A program made the translations under genes and the position numbers. The notes below the pieces were generated by a model that saw only the letters and a list, made by a program, of their open reading frames with translations, ran no database searches and was not told the origin of the DNA. Of a stretch of 64,000 nt of DNA, positions 38,773-48,030 are shown piece by piece. Where the stretch lies: the NCBI RefSeq assembly GCF_900636325.1, contig NZ_LR134263.1, positions 2,666,001-2,730,000 on the forward strand, in the 5' to 3' direction. The stretch is from Staphylococcus delphini (GTDB lineage: Bacteria > Bacillota > Bacilli > Staphylococcales > Staphylococcaceae). Position 1 is the first letter of the stretch, and every line of letters starts with the position of its first letter.

Positions 38773-39297
38773 CTAACCAAAACTCGATTTAATGTTATTT
38801 CTTTTTAAAATCTCATTAAGAAGGCTAAAATCATAATTTTTAATATCATTTTCTTTAGAGAGTTCTTGTTCTATATCTTTTAAAGTCTTTTCATTAATTA
38901 TCCGATATAAGCATGTATTTACAGACTTTATTTTAGAGTCTTTCGGTCGTTTATAGTATTTAGCATTGATTTCAAACTGTATTGCTGCTAAAACACCATA
39001 AATAGGCTGATCCCAATATGCAATAAATAAATTAATCGCATCACTCAATTGACGTGCCACATCATTCCATTGCCTAGAGACTTTATTTATATTATCTTTC
39101 TTATTTTGATTATTGCTCTTTCTTGCTACAGCCTTTAATGGATTAAACAATGGTAATTCTTCTTGTCCTGTAAGTCTCAACAAATCTTTTGCTATATGGT
39201 AACCACAAATAAAAGTTTTTTGTTCGTCTATACCTTTCCTATTATATAAAAAGCAATAATAGCGATCTGCTTTTAAATCTTTTCTATTTATACTTGT
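38773..39297 (-). pseudogene. 5'-truncated hypothetical gene at island boundary
   Basis: The frame is open from 39297, with no ATG, through RYYCFLYNRKGIDEQKTFIC and GYHIAKDLLRLTGQEELPLF to SSFG at 38773. It overlaps the 3' end of the VOC gene, so the beginning was lost when accessory DNA joined the core gene. The Cys-His-rich start (YYC...FICGYHIAKDL) is reminiscent of plasmid or phage hypothetical proteins. A TTG at 39183 could still give a 136-residue product. Confidence 0.5.
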
Positions 39298-39674
39298 TCA
39301 ATGATTTGGATCAAGTTGCCACATGTATCGTCAAAGATGGCTAGTTTTACATCTCCCATAGTCATCGGCGCTTTTGTAAACTTAATCCCTTTCGCGGTTA
39401 AATCTTGATAGGTCGCTTCAAGATCATCTACCCCGAACATCGTCGCCGGAATACCACTCTCAAATAGACGTGTTTGGTAATCTTGCGCAATCGGATTTTG
39501 ATTCGGCTCGAGCACAACTTCAACAGGATTGTCTGAGTCACGTTCCACTACCGTCAACCAACGTGCCCCACCTAAATCAATGTCATGTTTTAATTCAAAG
39601 CCTAATTGCGTTGTATAAAACTGCTTTGCTTTCTCTTGGTCATTCACAAATAAACTCGTCGCAATAATTTTCAA
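39288..39674 (-). CDS. VOC family protein (glyoxalase/bleomycin-resistance fold)
   Basis: 128 residues from a TTG start (MKIIATSLFVNDQEKAKQFY) with AGAGAGGGA upstream. Two beta-alpha-beta-beta-beta units are visible, ending AIFDDTCGNLIQIIEQV. Such proteins are metal-dependent or ligand-binding enzymes of broad function (lyases, dioxygenases, drug binding). The specific substrate cannot be assigned. Base composition is richer in G+C than the adjacent island genes, so it is likely core. Accessory DNA begins right at its 3' end. Confidence 0.8.
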   Translation of the reverse strand: MKIIATSLFVNDQEKAKQFYTTQLGFELKHDIDLGGARWLTVVERDSDNPVEVVLEPNQNPIAQDYQTRLFESGIPATMFGVDDLEATYQDLTAKGIKFTKAPMTMGDVKLAIFDDTCGNLIQIIEQV

Positions 39675-39770
39675 TGTTTTTCCCTCTCTTTGTATCGTTA
39701 TGATCATTTCGCTTGTTCATAGGTATCGACGCATTTAACATATTCCCTCAATACACGCGCCTCACTCATC

Positions 39771-39802
39771 AAAAATGGCGTATCCTTCCTGAGACACGCC
39801 AT
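39771..39802 (-). terminator. Intrinsic terminator after lipoprotein gene
   Basis: On the minus strand ATGGCGT pairs with ACGCCAT around a 13-base loop and is followed by TTTTT. It lies just after the stop at 39812. Confidence 0.7.
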
Positions 39803-39811
39803 GATACATTA

Positions 39812-40540
39812 TTAGTTTGTAATTTGAATTTTATTCGTAATCGTTGTCAACGCCGGGTCATTTTTATGCGCTTGATATAAACTTTGTGCATTCATCTCTT
39901 TACCCGTTGTTAATAGTTTTTGATAATCCACGAGTGCACCTTGCGTACCACCGACGAATACTTTATTGTCATTCACACCGATAATTGTCGCAAAGTTTCC
40001 TTTAGCCGGCATAACAGTGTAAAACTTCATCCCTTGTGGTGCATTAGGTATCGCTGGCATACGTTTCAACGTTAATTGGTTGACCTGTCTTGTCGATGTC
40101 ATACCTGGACCTTGATATTCGTACACACCTTTCATAATTTCAGACTGCGTTAAACTGTAATGATCGATATCATTGCCGAAAAATGCCAATGCAATTTTAG
40201 ACGTATCGTCCGCATTTTGGTGTGCTGGAGATTGTTGAGTGTTGACAGTAGCTTGATTTCCACTATTTTGAGTTTGTGCCTGATTGCCTTGCTGTTGTGT
40301 CTGCTGCTGACTGTTCATCTCATTGTTGTTTTCTGTATCTGCTGCTTGCTCCGACTGTTTTTCTTTTTCTGCTGTTGCTTTTTCTTTCTGTTCTTTTTCT
40401 GATGGGTTGTCTTTCTGATCTGCTGTTTTTTCTGTCTTGTTGTTTTGAGTCGATGCTTGCTCTTCTTTTTTAGAGTCTTTGTCACCGCATCCAGCTAACA
40501 AAAGCAATAAGGCAAAAAGTGTAAAAGCTATTCTTATCAT
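39812..40540 (-). CDS. Lipoprotein of unknown function
   Basis: 242 residues from the ATG at 40540 (GAGGTG upstream). Lipoprotein signal: MIRIAFTLFALLLLLAGC, with lipobox LAGC. A Lys/Glu/Gln/Asn-rich linker follows (about residues 20-105), then a folded C-terminal domain of about 130 residues (SKIALAFFGNDIDHYSLTQS ... MKFYTVMPAKGNFATII). Likely exposed on the outer face of the membrane. I do not recognise the C-terminal domain. Confidence 0.75.
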   Translation of the reverse strand: MIRIAFTLFALLLLLAGCGDKDSKKEEQASTQNNKTEKTADQKDNPSEKEQKEKATAEKEKQSEQAADTENNNEMNSQQQTQQQGNQAQTQNSGNQATVNTQQSPAHQNADDTSKIALAFFGNDIDHYSLTQSEIMKGVYEYQGPGMTSTRQVNQLTLKRMPAIPNAPQGMKFYTVMPAKGNFATIIGVNDNKVFVGGTQGALVDYQKLLTTGKEMNAQSLYQAHKNDPALTTITNKIQITN

Positions 40541-40654
40541 GTTCAACACCTCACTGGCGTATATTTGGTACTATCTACTTATAAATATATCAAATAAATT
40601 TAGATATACAATAGGACTGAAGTATGAGCCGCATATTTTTTTATTCATTTACAT

Positions 40655-40694
40655 AAAAAAAGAGAGAACGAATCGCTCTCATTCATTCTCTCTT
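40655..40694. terminator. Terminator hairpin after LPxTG gene
   Basis: AAGAGAGAA pairs with TTCTCTCTT around GCTCTC-containing loop sequence, flanked by A and T runs. It lies between the surface protein stop (40789) and the lipoprotein start. Confidence 0.65.
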
Positions 40695-40788
40695 CTATAT
40701 AAATTTCTAACTGTGACGTGATATCAACAACTTGGCTCGTTTTGTCATCACGCCGATTGCTTTCTATCCTTTTTGAGATAGACCTGTT

Positions 40789-42882
40789 TTAAGACTGACG
40801 ACGACGTTTATACCCTAACAACGCTGCGCCCGAAGCAAGCATCAATATGGACCATAACGAAACTTTCGTAGTAGAACCTGTATGGGGTAACGCTTCTTGT
40901 TTTGCTGTAAAAGACTTTTTTGATACTTTCACCGCCGTAGATTTCGCTACTGTTTCTTGTGACATCGCTTGAGTGACATCCGTCATACGTTCTGTTGTCC
41001 CATTCCATTGAAGCATCAATGTTGGCGTGTCTTTTGTCCCTTGGCTTTGCATCATTTGCAGTAACGGCAGTCTGTTTTGGAAACGGACCATATCTGCTTT
41101 GTCGCCCATGTTTTCGATAGCTGTTGTATTCATCACTTCATTGTTGTTTGATGGCTCTACAGGACTTGGCAATGTCACATCTGTTATTGGAGAAGTCGTA
41201 TCATTTTCAGATGATGCCGCTTCCTTGTCCGTTTCAGACGTTTGCATTTCTTTATCCGCCTCATCAATTGGTGTTGCAGTCGATGCGGTATTGGCATCTA
41301 CTTCACCATTTTCCTTAGTTTCTGCAGTGACGTCCGCCATTTCATCAGTTGATGCTGCCGCTACATTTTCATCAGCTTTTTCTACAGTAGGTGCTGCATC
41401 TGGATCTACTTCTTCCATGTCATCAGCCCATTCTGCATCTGGGTCTAAATCGTCTGTAGCATCAAAAACCATTGGGCGTAAAATTTCTTCTCTTAATTTT
41501 GCTTTCTCAGCATCTGTAAGTGGTCCATACAAAAAGGATTTTTCCGATGCACGTCCCTTTTTGTCCGCTGGGTGAATGCCCATTGTTGTTTCAGCTAACA
41601 CTTGGCTCGTCTGTGGGTCTAAAACTTTAAACGTTAATACTTCTCCGTTTAACAATTGTGTCCCTGCTTCTTTCAAATCAAATGTAAAATGACCTGACGC
41701 ATCTGCTTGTAATGTTGGGAAACTGCGATGTTCGCCAAGATTAGAGTCAATTTGAATGATTGCATTGCCATATTGCGTACGGCCTTCAACCTTTTTCGTA
41801 CCCTCTACAATGACTTTATGATCACCGCGTGTTTCAGAATACAATACATCCCCTAATATAGGTTGTACCTCGATGCCTTGTGCAACATCAGCTAACTTTT
41901 CAATCGCTGGATGCTCGCTCAGTTGATAAACTGTTTGCGCGTCCGCTACACGTTCAAAAGGTTCTGTACGTACATTAAACACTACTGGTCCTAGCGCATC
42001 ATTAGCATCATCCGATTTAAATGTTAGCGTCACGACATCGTCAGCGTGAAGTGAATACGATTTATTGTAAAGACGATTCAAATCAAATTCAAAAAAGCCT
42101 TTATCATTAATTTGACGCCAAATCCCCTCATAACGCTCTTGCCATTGGACATCATTTAAGGATTCGAGTTGCTCTGGTTTATCGCCCAAGTTGACATGTT
42201 GATTGTTAATCGCTAATGCCACTTTACCGTTGACTGAAGTGTGACCTTTAATCACGCCTGAACCTTCTAATACAGGTTCTATCCAAACTTGGTGTTGATC
42301 TGCCATAGGTTCCAAGCGTTTTTCTGGAACTGTATAGGCATTTTCGTAGCGCGGTGTTGTTACAGAAGTTTCGATACTTTCTTCATCTTCCAATTCTCCC
42401 AATACATCCAGATTGTCCGACTCGTCACTTTCTAGTACTTCTTCATCTAATTCTTCTAAGTTTAATGGGGCCGTTGCTTCAACATCCACTTTTTGATTGT
42501 AAACAATTTTGCGCCCTTTTAAGTCGTATGTAAATTTACCTTCGTCATCTGACACGACTTCCTCGTAATCTTCATCTAATGAGACGATATCTTTATTGTC
42601 AATTTTGATTGAAATCGCTTTGTTCGGCTGCGTATAGCCGGAAACTTGTGTATCTCCTGGACGTACTTCATCAAGTTGAATGGCCTGCGCTTGTTGAAGT
42701 GCAACAGATTCTGATACGCCTTCTTTTTCTTCTGATGCAACACTTTGTTCTTCCGTTTTCACTTCTGTCTCTGTATTTTCAGATGCTTCTGCCGTCCCAT
42801 TTGAAATGACAAAAATCATCGCAGCAGCCGTTGAAACCAAACCCACTTTTAATTTTCTTAATTTATAATTTTCTTTTAACAT
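40789..42882 (-). CDS. LPxTG cell-wall-anchored surface protein
   Basis: 697 residues from ATG 42882 (GTGAGG upstream; GTG 42894 is an alternative). The signal peptide is of the YSIRK-like kind (YKLRKLKVGLVSTAAAMIFV). Three Ig-like units follow: VRPGDTQVSGYTQPNKAISI, GSGVIKGHTSVNGKVALAIN and VEGRTQYGNAIIQIDSN. A Ser/Thr/Asp/Glu-rich stalk precedes LPHTG, a membrane span and RRRQS. Sortase A should link it to peptidoglycan. Ligand unknown; probably adhesion or biofilm. No frameshift seen. Confidence 0.88.
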   Translation of the reverse strand: MLKENYKLRKLKVGLVSTAAAMIFVISNGTAEASENTETEVKTEEQSVASEEKEGVSESVALQQAQAIQLDEVRPGDTQVSGYTQPNKAISIKIDNKDIVSLDEDYEEVVSDDEGKFTYDLKGRKIVYNQKVDVEATAPLNLEELDEEVLESDESDNLDVLGELEDEESIETSVTTPRYENAYTVPEKRLEPMADQHQVWIEPVLEGSGVIKGHTSVNGKVALAINNQHVNLGDKPEQLESLNDVQWQERYEGIWRQINDKGFFEFDLNRLYNKSYSLHADDVVTLTFKSDDANDALGPVVFNVRTEPFERVADAQTVYQLSEHPAIEKLADVAQGIEVQPILGDVLYSETRGDHKVIVEGTKKVEGRTQYGNAIIQIDSNLGEHRSFPTLQADASGHFTFDLKEAGTQLLNGEVLTFKVLDPQTSQVLAETTMGIHPADKKGRASEKSFLYGPLTDAEKAKLREEILRPMVFDATDDLDPDAEWADDMEEVDPDAAPTVEKADENVAAASTDEMADVTAETKENGEVDANTASTATPIDEADKEMQTSETDKEAASSENDTTSPITDVTLPSPVEPSNNNEVMNTTAIENMGDKADMVRFQNRLPLLQMMQSQGTKDTPTLMLQWNGTTERMTDVTQAMSQETVAKSTAVKVSKKSFTAKQEALPHTGSTTKVSLWSILMLASGAALLGYKRRRQS

Positions 42883-43137
42883 CCTTAACCTCACCTACAA
42901 TAATATTCAATACTTATTAAATTTAATACATTAAATGGGCAAATGATATTAACTGAATATTAACTAAGCATTAAATTTATTCACTTCTCAGTTTATAGGT
43001 TTTTAAGCATAATAATTCAAGGCACATTGCAGCGACGTACGACTCAAATCATCCCAACACATTTCGCTTTGAATACATCGTTTTGAACAGGTACAATCAA
43101 CCTATAAAACAACTTAACGAAAGTAGGCGATGCGTGA

Positions 43138-43709
43138 TGTATTTATTAGAATTACAACAATATGACACACGGCAAGTCGTAGGTATTTTCAAAACGGAAG
43201 AAGAAGTCAAATCATGGTTAGAGGCCGTCGACAGCATGAAGTTACATACAGAAACAATAGAAGGTATACAGTTCGAAACGTATTATTTAGAATATGAGGA
43301 TTTACCTGATTATCAAGAAGTGCATTGGCAAAACAGTCACTTTATTTTAAGTCGCTATTCATTTTCTGCCAATGAAGGAGACATTATCGCGGTCTACAAT
43401 CCAGTAGCGGTCCTTTCCGATACAACTGGCCTTGTCCCTGGTCAAACGAAAGTCGGTTCTTACAGCATTCCAAACGAAGAGGCGCACGATTACATTACCG
43501 CATTCAATGAGATGAAATCCTTTTTGCGCAATCACTTTAAGCAAGCACATCAAGACGTCGCGATACTCGGTCATGGTTCCGAAGACGGCGAATATTTAAT
43601 GGTCGACGGTCGCTTCATTTGTCACGTCGAAGGTGCATTAGTCGATCAATGGTTAAACAAAAGTTCACCCGAAGCCTTTCTCAAAGCAAACCCCTTTCTA
43701 TCATTGTAA
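43138..43709 (+). CDS. Conserved-looking hypothetical cytoplasmic protein
   Basis: 190 residues from the ATG at 43138 (MYLLELQQYDTRQVVGIFKT). An earlier ATG at 43083 is in frame but lacks a ribosome site. Acidic, no membrane span or signal. I do not recognise the family. It ends at a shared bidirectional terminator facing the EamA gene. Base composition fits core staphylococcal genes. Confidence 0.65.
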
Positions 43710-43724
43710 GTAGAGACGTATGTT

Positions 43725-43760
43725 AAAAACCATTGTCTTAGATGCGCGACAATGGTTTTT
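43725..43760. terminator. Bidirectional intrinsic terminator
   Basis: AAAAACCATTGTC and GACAATGGTTTTT form a perfect 13-base stem with a 10-base loop between two convergent genes. Confidence 0.9.
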
Positions 43761-43767
43761 AATATGT

Positions 43768-44652
43768 TTAATGTTGGTAAGCGTTTGATACATCTTTTTT
43801 CCTTAATGCCAAATAAGCACCGAAACAAGCTAAAACAATGCCTAAAACTAAACTCATACTCAATTGGGATTCACCCAATAATACACTCGCGATGCCCCCA
43901 ATAGCTGGAAACATCGCCACCATGTAACTACTTTCCGAAGCCCCGATATTTTGAATTAATTTCAAATAAAACAGCCACGCAAGAAAAGAAGCTAAAACTG
44001 ATAAATAGAGGAGACCTATCCAAAAATTCACGTCTGTAGGAACAGTATAATGTTGACCTTGGATTAACGTATAAAACAGTAAGAATAGAACAGCTCCCGC
44101 CATACCAAACGTATTTGCAAGAACCGGGTGCGTCCCTCTGTTACTATTGAACAACGACAAGACATCCCCTACAGAAGTGATGATGGTTCCAAAGATTGCC
44201 ATCACAATGCCCGTAATGAACTGGCTAGACAAATGATTCAAATCAGGATACAAAATCACCATGACGCTGAGAATCCCTAAAAAACCTCCGATATAAATTT
44301 TAGGAGCAATAGCCTTTTTAAATACAATGCTGATGAGAACAGGCGTCAAAATAGACTTCATTGAGAAAATGAGCGTCACAATGGCTGCTGTACTATAAAA
44401 CGTCCCGTAATAGAGCAACAAATAACTCACAGTAAAATTGCAAAGACCGAAGCCTATCACTGTTAACCAATTTACATTATTTAATGCAATACGTTGACGT
44501 AACACCCATAACAACACACTAAATAAAACTAACGCAATCATAGAGCGATAGAGGAGTGCCACTTCTAAACTTACACTTTCCCCTTGTATTTTAACCGCTA
44601 TAAAATTAAGGCCCCAAATCAGCATACAAAAAATATACATCGCAGCGTTCAT
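43768..44652 (-). CDS. EamA/DMT family transporter
   Basis: 294 residues with about ten hydrophobic segments in two similar halves, as in the drug/metabolite transporter superfamily (RhaT/EamA type). The first half starts MYIFCMLIWGLNFIAVKIQG (the WG-N-F pattern). The second half carries FLAWLFYLKLIQNIGASESS and AMFPAIGGIASVLLGES. Substrate unknown; such proteins export amino acids or other small metabolites. The C-terminus is a short basic tail (ALRKKDVSNAYQH). Confidence 0.85.
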   Translation of the reverse strand: MNAAMYIFCMLIWGLNFIAVKIQGESVSLEVALLYRSMIALVLFSVLLWVLRQRIALNNVNWLTVIGFGLCNFTVSYLLLYYGTFYSTAAIVTLIFSMKSILTPVLISIVFKKAIAPKIYIGGFLGILSVMVILYPDLNHLSSQFITGIVMAIFGTIITSVGDVLSLFNSNRGTHPVLANTFGMAGAVLFLLFYTLIQGQHYTVPTDVNFWIGLLYLSVLASFLAWLFYLKLIQNIGASESSYMVAMFPAIGGIASVLLGESQLSMSLVLGIVLACFGAYLALRKKDVSNAYQH

Positions 44653-44709
44653 CGTCCCACTCCTATATTTGTTTAATCAATTTCAAGAGGTAACTTCGCT
44701 TTTATAGCT

Positions 44710-44916
44710 TTAAAACTTAATGTTAAGATCGCCTAGTGGAATTCTATATATAAATGCTTTCTTTTGAGCAGCAAAGATAAATGCTTTTTCAGTAACAAAT
44801 AAGGAACCATTATATTCATCCTTATTATCGTATTTAAAATAAGACTTAGCAGAAGCAATAAGTTTTTCATTAAATTCTCTTGCAAACATTTCATAATCAT
44901 TTTTATAATACGCCAT
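44710..44916 (-). CDS. Small hypothetical protein, possibly truncated PH-like domain
   Basis: 68 residues. The segment GSLFVTEKAFIFAAQKKAF resembles strands of bacterial PH-like domains. After the stop, a neighbouring frame continues with LSFKAIKAKLPLEID to about 44661, which suggests that the original protein ended there and that a one-base shift truncated it. AGGGGATG precedes the ATG. Weak call. Confidence 0.5.
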   Translation of the reverse strand: MAYYKNDYEMFAREFNEKLIASAKSYFKYDNKDEYNGSLFVTEKAFIFAAQKKAFIYRIPLGDLNIKF

Positions 44917-45032
44917 TTTACATCCCCTATTAAGTTTAATTTGTTATTATATTAAACATACTTGTGTAAAAAATCAAATTGATTGAACTCAATATTTTTC
45001 TGCTAAGTCAACTTACAATTTAATTGGCTCCT

Positions 45033-45479
45033 TCACTCTTTAATCAGGTCTGTCAATTCATCAATAAATGACAGAAAAGCATGTTGAGTGACATTCAATT
45101 TAACCGCTACACCCGAATCTGTACCTGTATTAGAGTACAACATACCCGAATCATAGTGGACGTAAAGTATGATTTCATCGCCTTCAAGATGAATCACAGA
45201 CAAATAGAGATCGGGTTCCAAAAAGTTAATGTCAGTCATACCCGTTTTTAATTCAAATTGCTGTAACTGCTGCATGTCACTCTCAAATAGCGCTAAGTCC
45301 GTTGAAACACTTTGGTTGTCAAACGTGCTCGTCACTTTGAAGTTGAAAATTTTGTCACCTTTTTCATCTATTACCGAATCCAAATTAAACGTCATTGCAA
45401 CATTGTTATATTTATAAGCATTATCCTTTAAAGTAATTTCATATGTATTCAATGTCATTCCTTCTTTCGTTGTTATCAT
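45033..45479 (-). CDS. Hypothetical protein
   Basis: Up to 148 residues. The real start is probably the ATG or TTG at 45455/45449, just after GAAAGAAGGA (MTLNTYEITLKDNAYKYNNV). Beta-rich and acidic, with no membrane segment. Family not recognised. It is divergent from the MFS gene, with about 130 bases between them in which promoters for both must lie. Confidence 0.55.
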   Translation of the reverse strand: MITTKEGMTLNTYEITLKDNAYKYNNVAMTFNLDSVIDEKGDKIFNFKVTSTFDNQSVSTDLALFESDMQQLQQFELKTGMTDINFLEPDLYLSVIHLEGDEIILYVHYDSGMLYSNTGTDSGVAVKLNVTQHAFLSFIDELTDLIKE

Positions 45480-45613
45480 TATTTTCTGAATTTTAAGTTT
45501 GGTCTATTGTATCATTTGATCGCGCCAAGCACTACAAATTGTCAGGCTTTTTTGAAAACCATTCGAATACACGCTACAATAAACGTATTACCGGAAATAT
45601 GGGAGAAAAAACA

Positions 45614-46840
45614 ATGTGGCATAAAATAAGTATTACGTTACGCGTACGACTGATCAGTAACTTTTTTCAAGAATTCATTACAATGGCATTTTTACCATTT
45701 ATTGCATTATATTTAAGCGACTTAGCGAATCCAAAATTTGCGGGGATCTTTTTGACACTACTCGTCGTCGCAAACTTTCCAGTGTCCATAGTAGGCGGAC
45801 ATCTTATCGAAACATTCCCTAAAAAGAAAGCTGTATTGCTCTATCAAAGTATAATGGGCACAATGCTCTTATTGATGGCAATCATCATGACCAGTTCCCA
45901 TCAAAGTATCGCTCTATTTTGTATCTGTTACGCGATATACAACATTGTTTGGGGACTCCAATATCCTGCAATGGACACGATGATTATGGACGCCATCACA
46001 CCTGATATCGAAAACTTCATTTATAAAATCGATTACTGGCTGACAAACGTGGCAACTGCGCTCGGAGCATTAATTGGTGGACTTTTATACCACAATTATA
46101 AGGCAACACTATTATTTCTAGCGTTTCTAATATTTTTTGCTGTCTTTGGCGCGCTTTGGAAGTGGCTCCCTAAAGATCACGGTCACTTTTCCAACGATCT
46201 CACTACCATTCATCCAATCAGAATCATAAAAAGTTATGATACCGTACTGAAAGATCGCCGGTTCATTTTTATGACGCTCGGTTTCAGTATATTGATGATG
46301 GGAGAACTTTCTGCGTCTTCGTACATTGCGATACGATTGAAAGAGACCTTCAATCCTATCCATTTTGCATATTTAAACATTGATGGCGTTAAAATGTTTT
46401 CTATACTGATGGTTGTGAACACGGTCATTGTCATCTCTTGTACATATATCATTTCTAAGTGGTCCATGTCATACAATCAAAAATATATTTTGTTACTTGG
46501 CATGGTCATGTACGTCGTCGGTTATGCGAGTGTCACCCATTTGAATCACTTTTATTTACTCATTGTATTCATGATGGTCGCAACGATTGGAGAAATCATA
46601 TACGTCCCTATTTTTGATGTCAACCGCTTCAAAATGATACCTGAAAATAAACGAGGAACTTACTCCGCCTTTAATTCGTTAGGCTTTAACTTATCTGAAC
46701 TCATCGCGCGTTTTGGTATATTATTAGGCGTATTTTTAACATCTTGGGGAATGGCAATCTACATGCTTATCATCTTGAGTATTGGTGCTTATTGCATCTA
46801 TAAAGCCATTTATGGGGACTTTCAGCAGCGTTCCGTTTAG
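45614..46840 (+). CDS. MFS transporter
   Basis: 408 residues from ATG 45614 (GGGAGAA upstream). Twelve hydrophobic segments typical of drug-efflux-type major facilitators, with FLPFIALYLSDLANPKFAGI in the first span region and the loop GGHLIETFPKKKAVLLYQS (motif A-like). Mid-sequence, DHGHFSNDLTTIHPIRIIKS forms the central cytoplasmic loop. Substrate not predictable. A weak hairpin (CCACG/CGTGG plus TTTTT near 46860-46893) may end the transcript. Confidence 0.85.
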   Translation: MWHKISITLRVRLISNFFQEFITMAFLPFIALYLSDLANPKFAGIFLTLLVVANFPVSIVGGHLIETFPKKKAVLLYQSIMGTMLLLMAIIMTSSHQSIALFCICYAIYNIVWGLQYPAMDTMIMDAITPDIENFIYKIDYWLTNVATALGALIGGLLYHNYKATLLFLAFLIFFAVFGALWKWLPKDHGHFSNDLTTIHPIRIIKSYDTVLKDRRFIFMTLGFSILMMGELSASSYIAIRLKETFNPIHFAYLNIDGVKMFSILMVVNTVIVISCTYIISKWSMSYNQKYILLLGMVMYVVGYASVTHLNHFYLLIVFMMVATIGEIIYVPIFDVNRFKMIPENKRGTYSAFNSLGFNLSELIARFGILLGVFLTSWGMAIYMLIILSIGAYCIYKAIYGDFQQRSV

Positions 46841-47365
46841 AAGCGTGTGAGCTGTCACCACGGAAATTAAAATGCGTGGCTGAGTTTTTAATGCATTAAT
46901 GATTTCATGAGCTAAAACACATAAGAGAATGAGAAAAATACTGCTCAACTTGTTGCCGACAAACTAACGTTAAATACTATTGCCTAAAAATAATTTACCA
47001 CAACCTATGATCATAGGCAAGCCCAATATAAAGGGGTGCTGAAATCATAGGTTTTTGTTTTAAATATACACTTAAACAGTACAAAACGATTATAGTATCA
47101 TCCTATTTATAATTAATCCTTCTAAATTTAAGCTCTCAAAGTCTTTTAAAATTTAATTAAAAACTAGCAAACTCCTTATTAATAGCCAATCTTTTACATT
47201 TTATGCTCTAAAGCATTAATAATAACTTTGTCACCAACAAAACTGAGTATCCCAAGACTAACTATTATGATATAATATTTCAAATCAAATTCACTGCAAC
47301 AGAATTATTGTTTTTACACTTATAGGTGTATCTATTTTTTTAGAATTAAAGGGAGGTGCAACAAT
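46841..47365. other. Intergenic region
   Basis: 525 bases with no gene. It holds a weak MFS terminator, a nested hairpin ending in a T run (47001-47056), and the likely promoter region of the PemK-like gene (ribosome site GGGAGGTG at 47350). Confidence 0.5.
47001..47056 (+). terminator. Nested hairpin with T tract
   Basis: AACCTATGAT pairs with ATCATAGGTT, enclosing an inner GCCC...GGGGTGC element, and is followed by TTTTTG. The layout closely resembles the structure at 62954-63010. Either a terminator of an unseen transcript or part of a small RNA. Confidence 0.5.
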
Positions 47366-47928
47366 ATGGATAAAGAAAGAGCTTATGAAATATTAGATGA
47401 TACTAATGGAAAATATAAAAATTTATTCGACAGTGGCAATGAAAGGTTTATTACTTTACCTTTTTGGTTACGTTCTCATTCAAATTTATTAACCAAAGAA
47501 CTAGAAGGGAAGATTAGACCTCATTATAACCAATATAAAAGAGGAACTATCATTTATGTCGATTTTGGAGTGAATATCGGCAGTGAATTATCTGGAGGTC
47601 ATTTTGCTATTATATTAAATAAAAAAGATAGTAAAAAAAGCAGCACTTTAAATGTCATACCTCTAACATCAAAGAACAAAAACATTTTTTACCGATAGAT
47701 AAAACTATTTTCGACAATGCTAACAACATCTTACAATCAGAATTAAGGAATTTAGAAAACGATATTAGGGACAAAACTGAGAAAATCGATCAACTTGTAA
47801 TAGAAAAAAATGAGTTATTAGAAAAAGCCAGAAAAGGAGAGCACACTTTAAATAACAAGTTACAGGAACCCAAAATAGGTAGTGAAGTTGAAGACTTAAT
47901 CAGATTAGAGGAAGAATTTGGATCTATG
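47366..47928 (+). pseudogene. PemK/MazF-like toxin-domain protein, frameshifted and cut by IS3
   Basis: The N-terminal part (IRPHYNQYKRGTIIYVDFGV then ELSGGHFAIILNKKDSKK and LNVIPLTSKNK) shows the PemK/MazF endoribonuclease fold. The frame stops at 47698. One extra base in the A5/T6 tracts at 47678-47690 restores FLPIDKTIFDNANNILQSEL and a coiled coil (ENDIRDKTEKIDQLVIEKNE) up to LEEEFGSMS, where the IS150-type element begins. The rest of the C-terminus is missing on the other side of the element. GGGAGGTG precedes the ATG. No antitoxin gene is adjacent. Confidence 0.7.
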
Positions 47929-48030
47929 TCAAGAATACGGACACAGAAAAAAGAGAATTCTACCGCGCTTCGCTTGCTAGCCTAGCCCATCATGTACTTT
48001 TAAAAATCAAAAAGTACATTCTGAGCTAGG

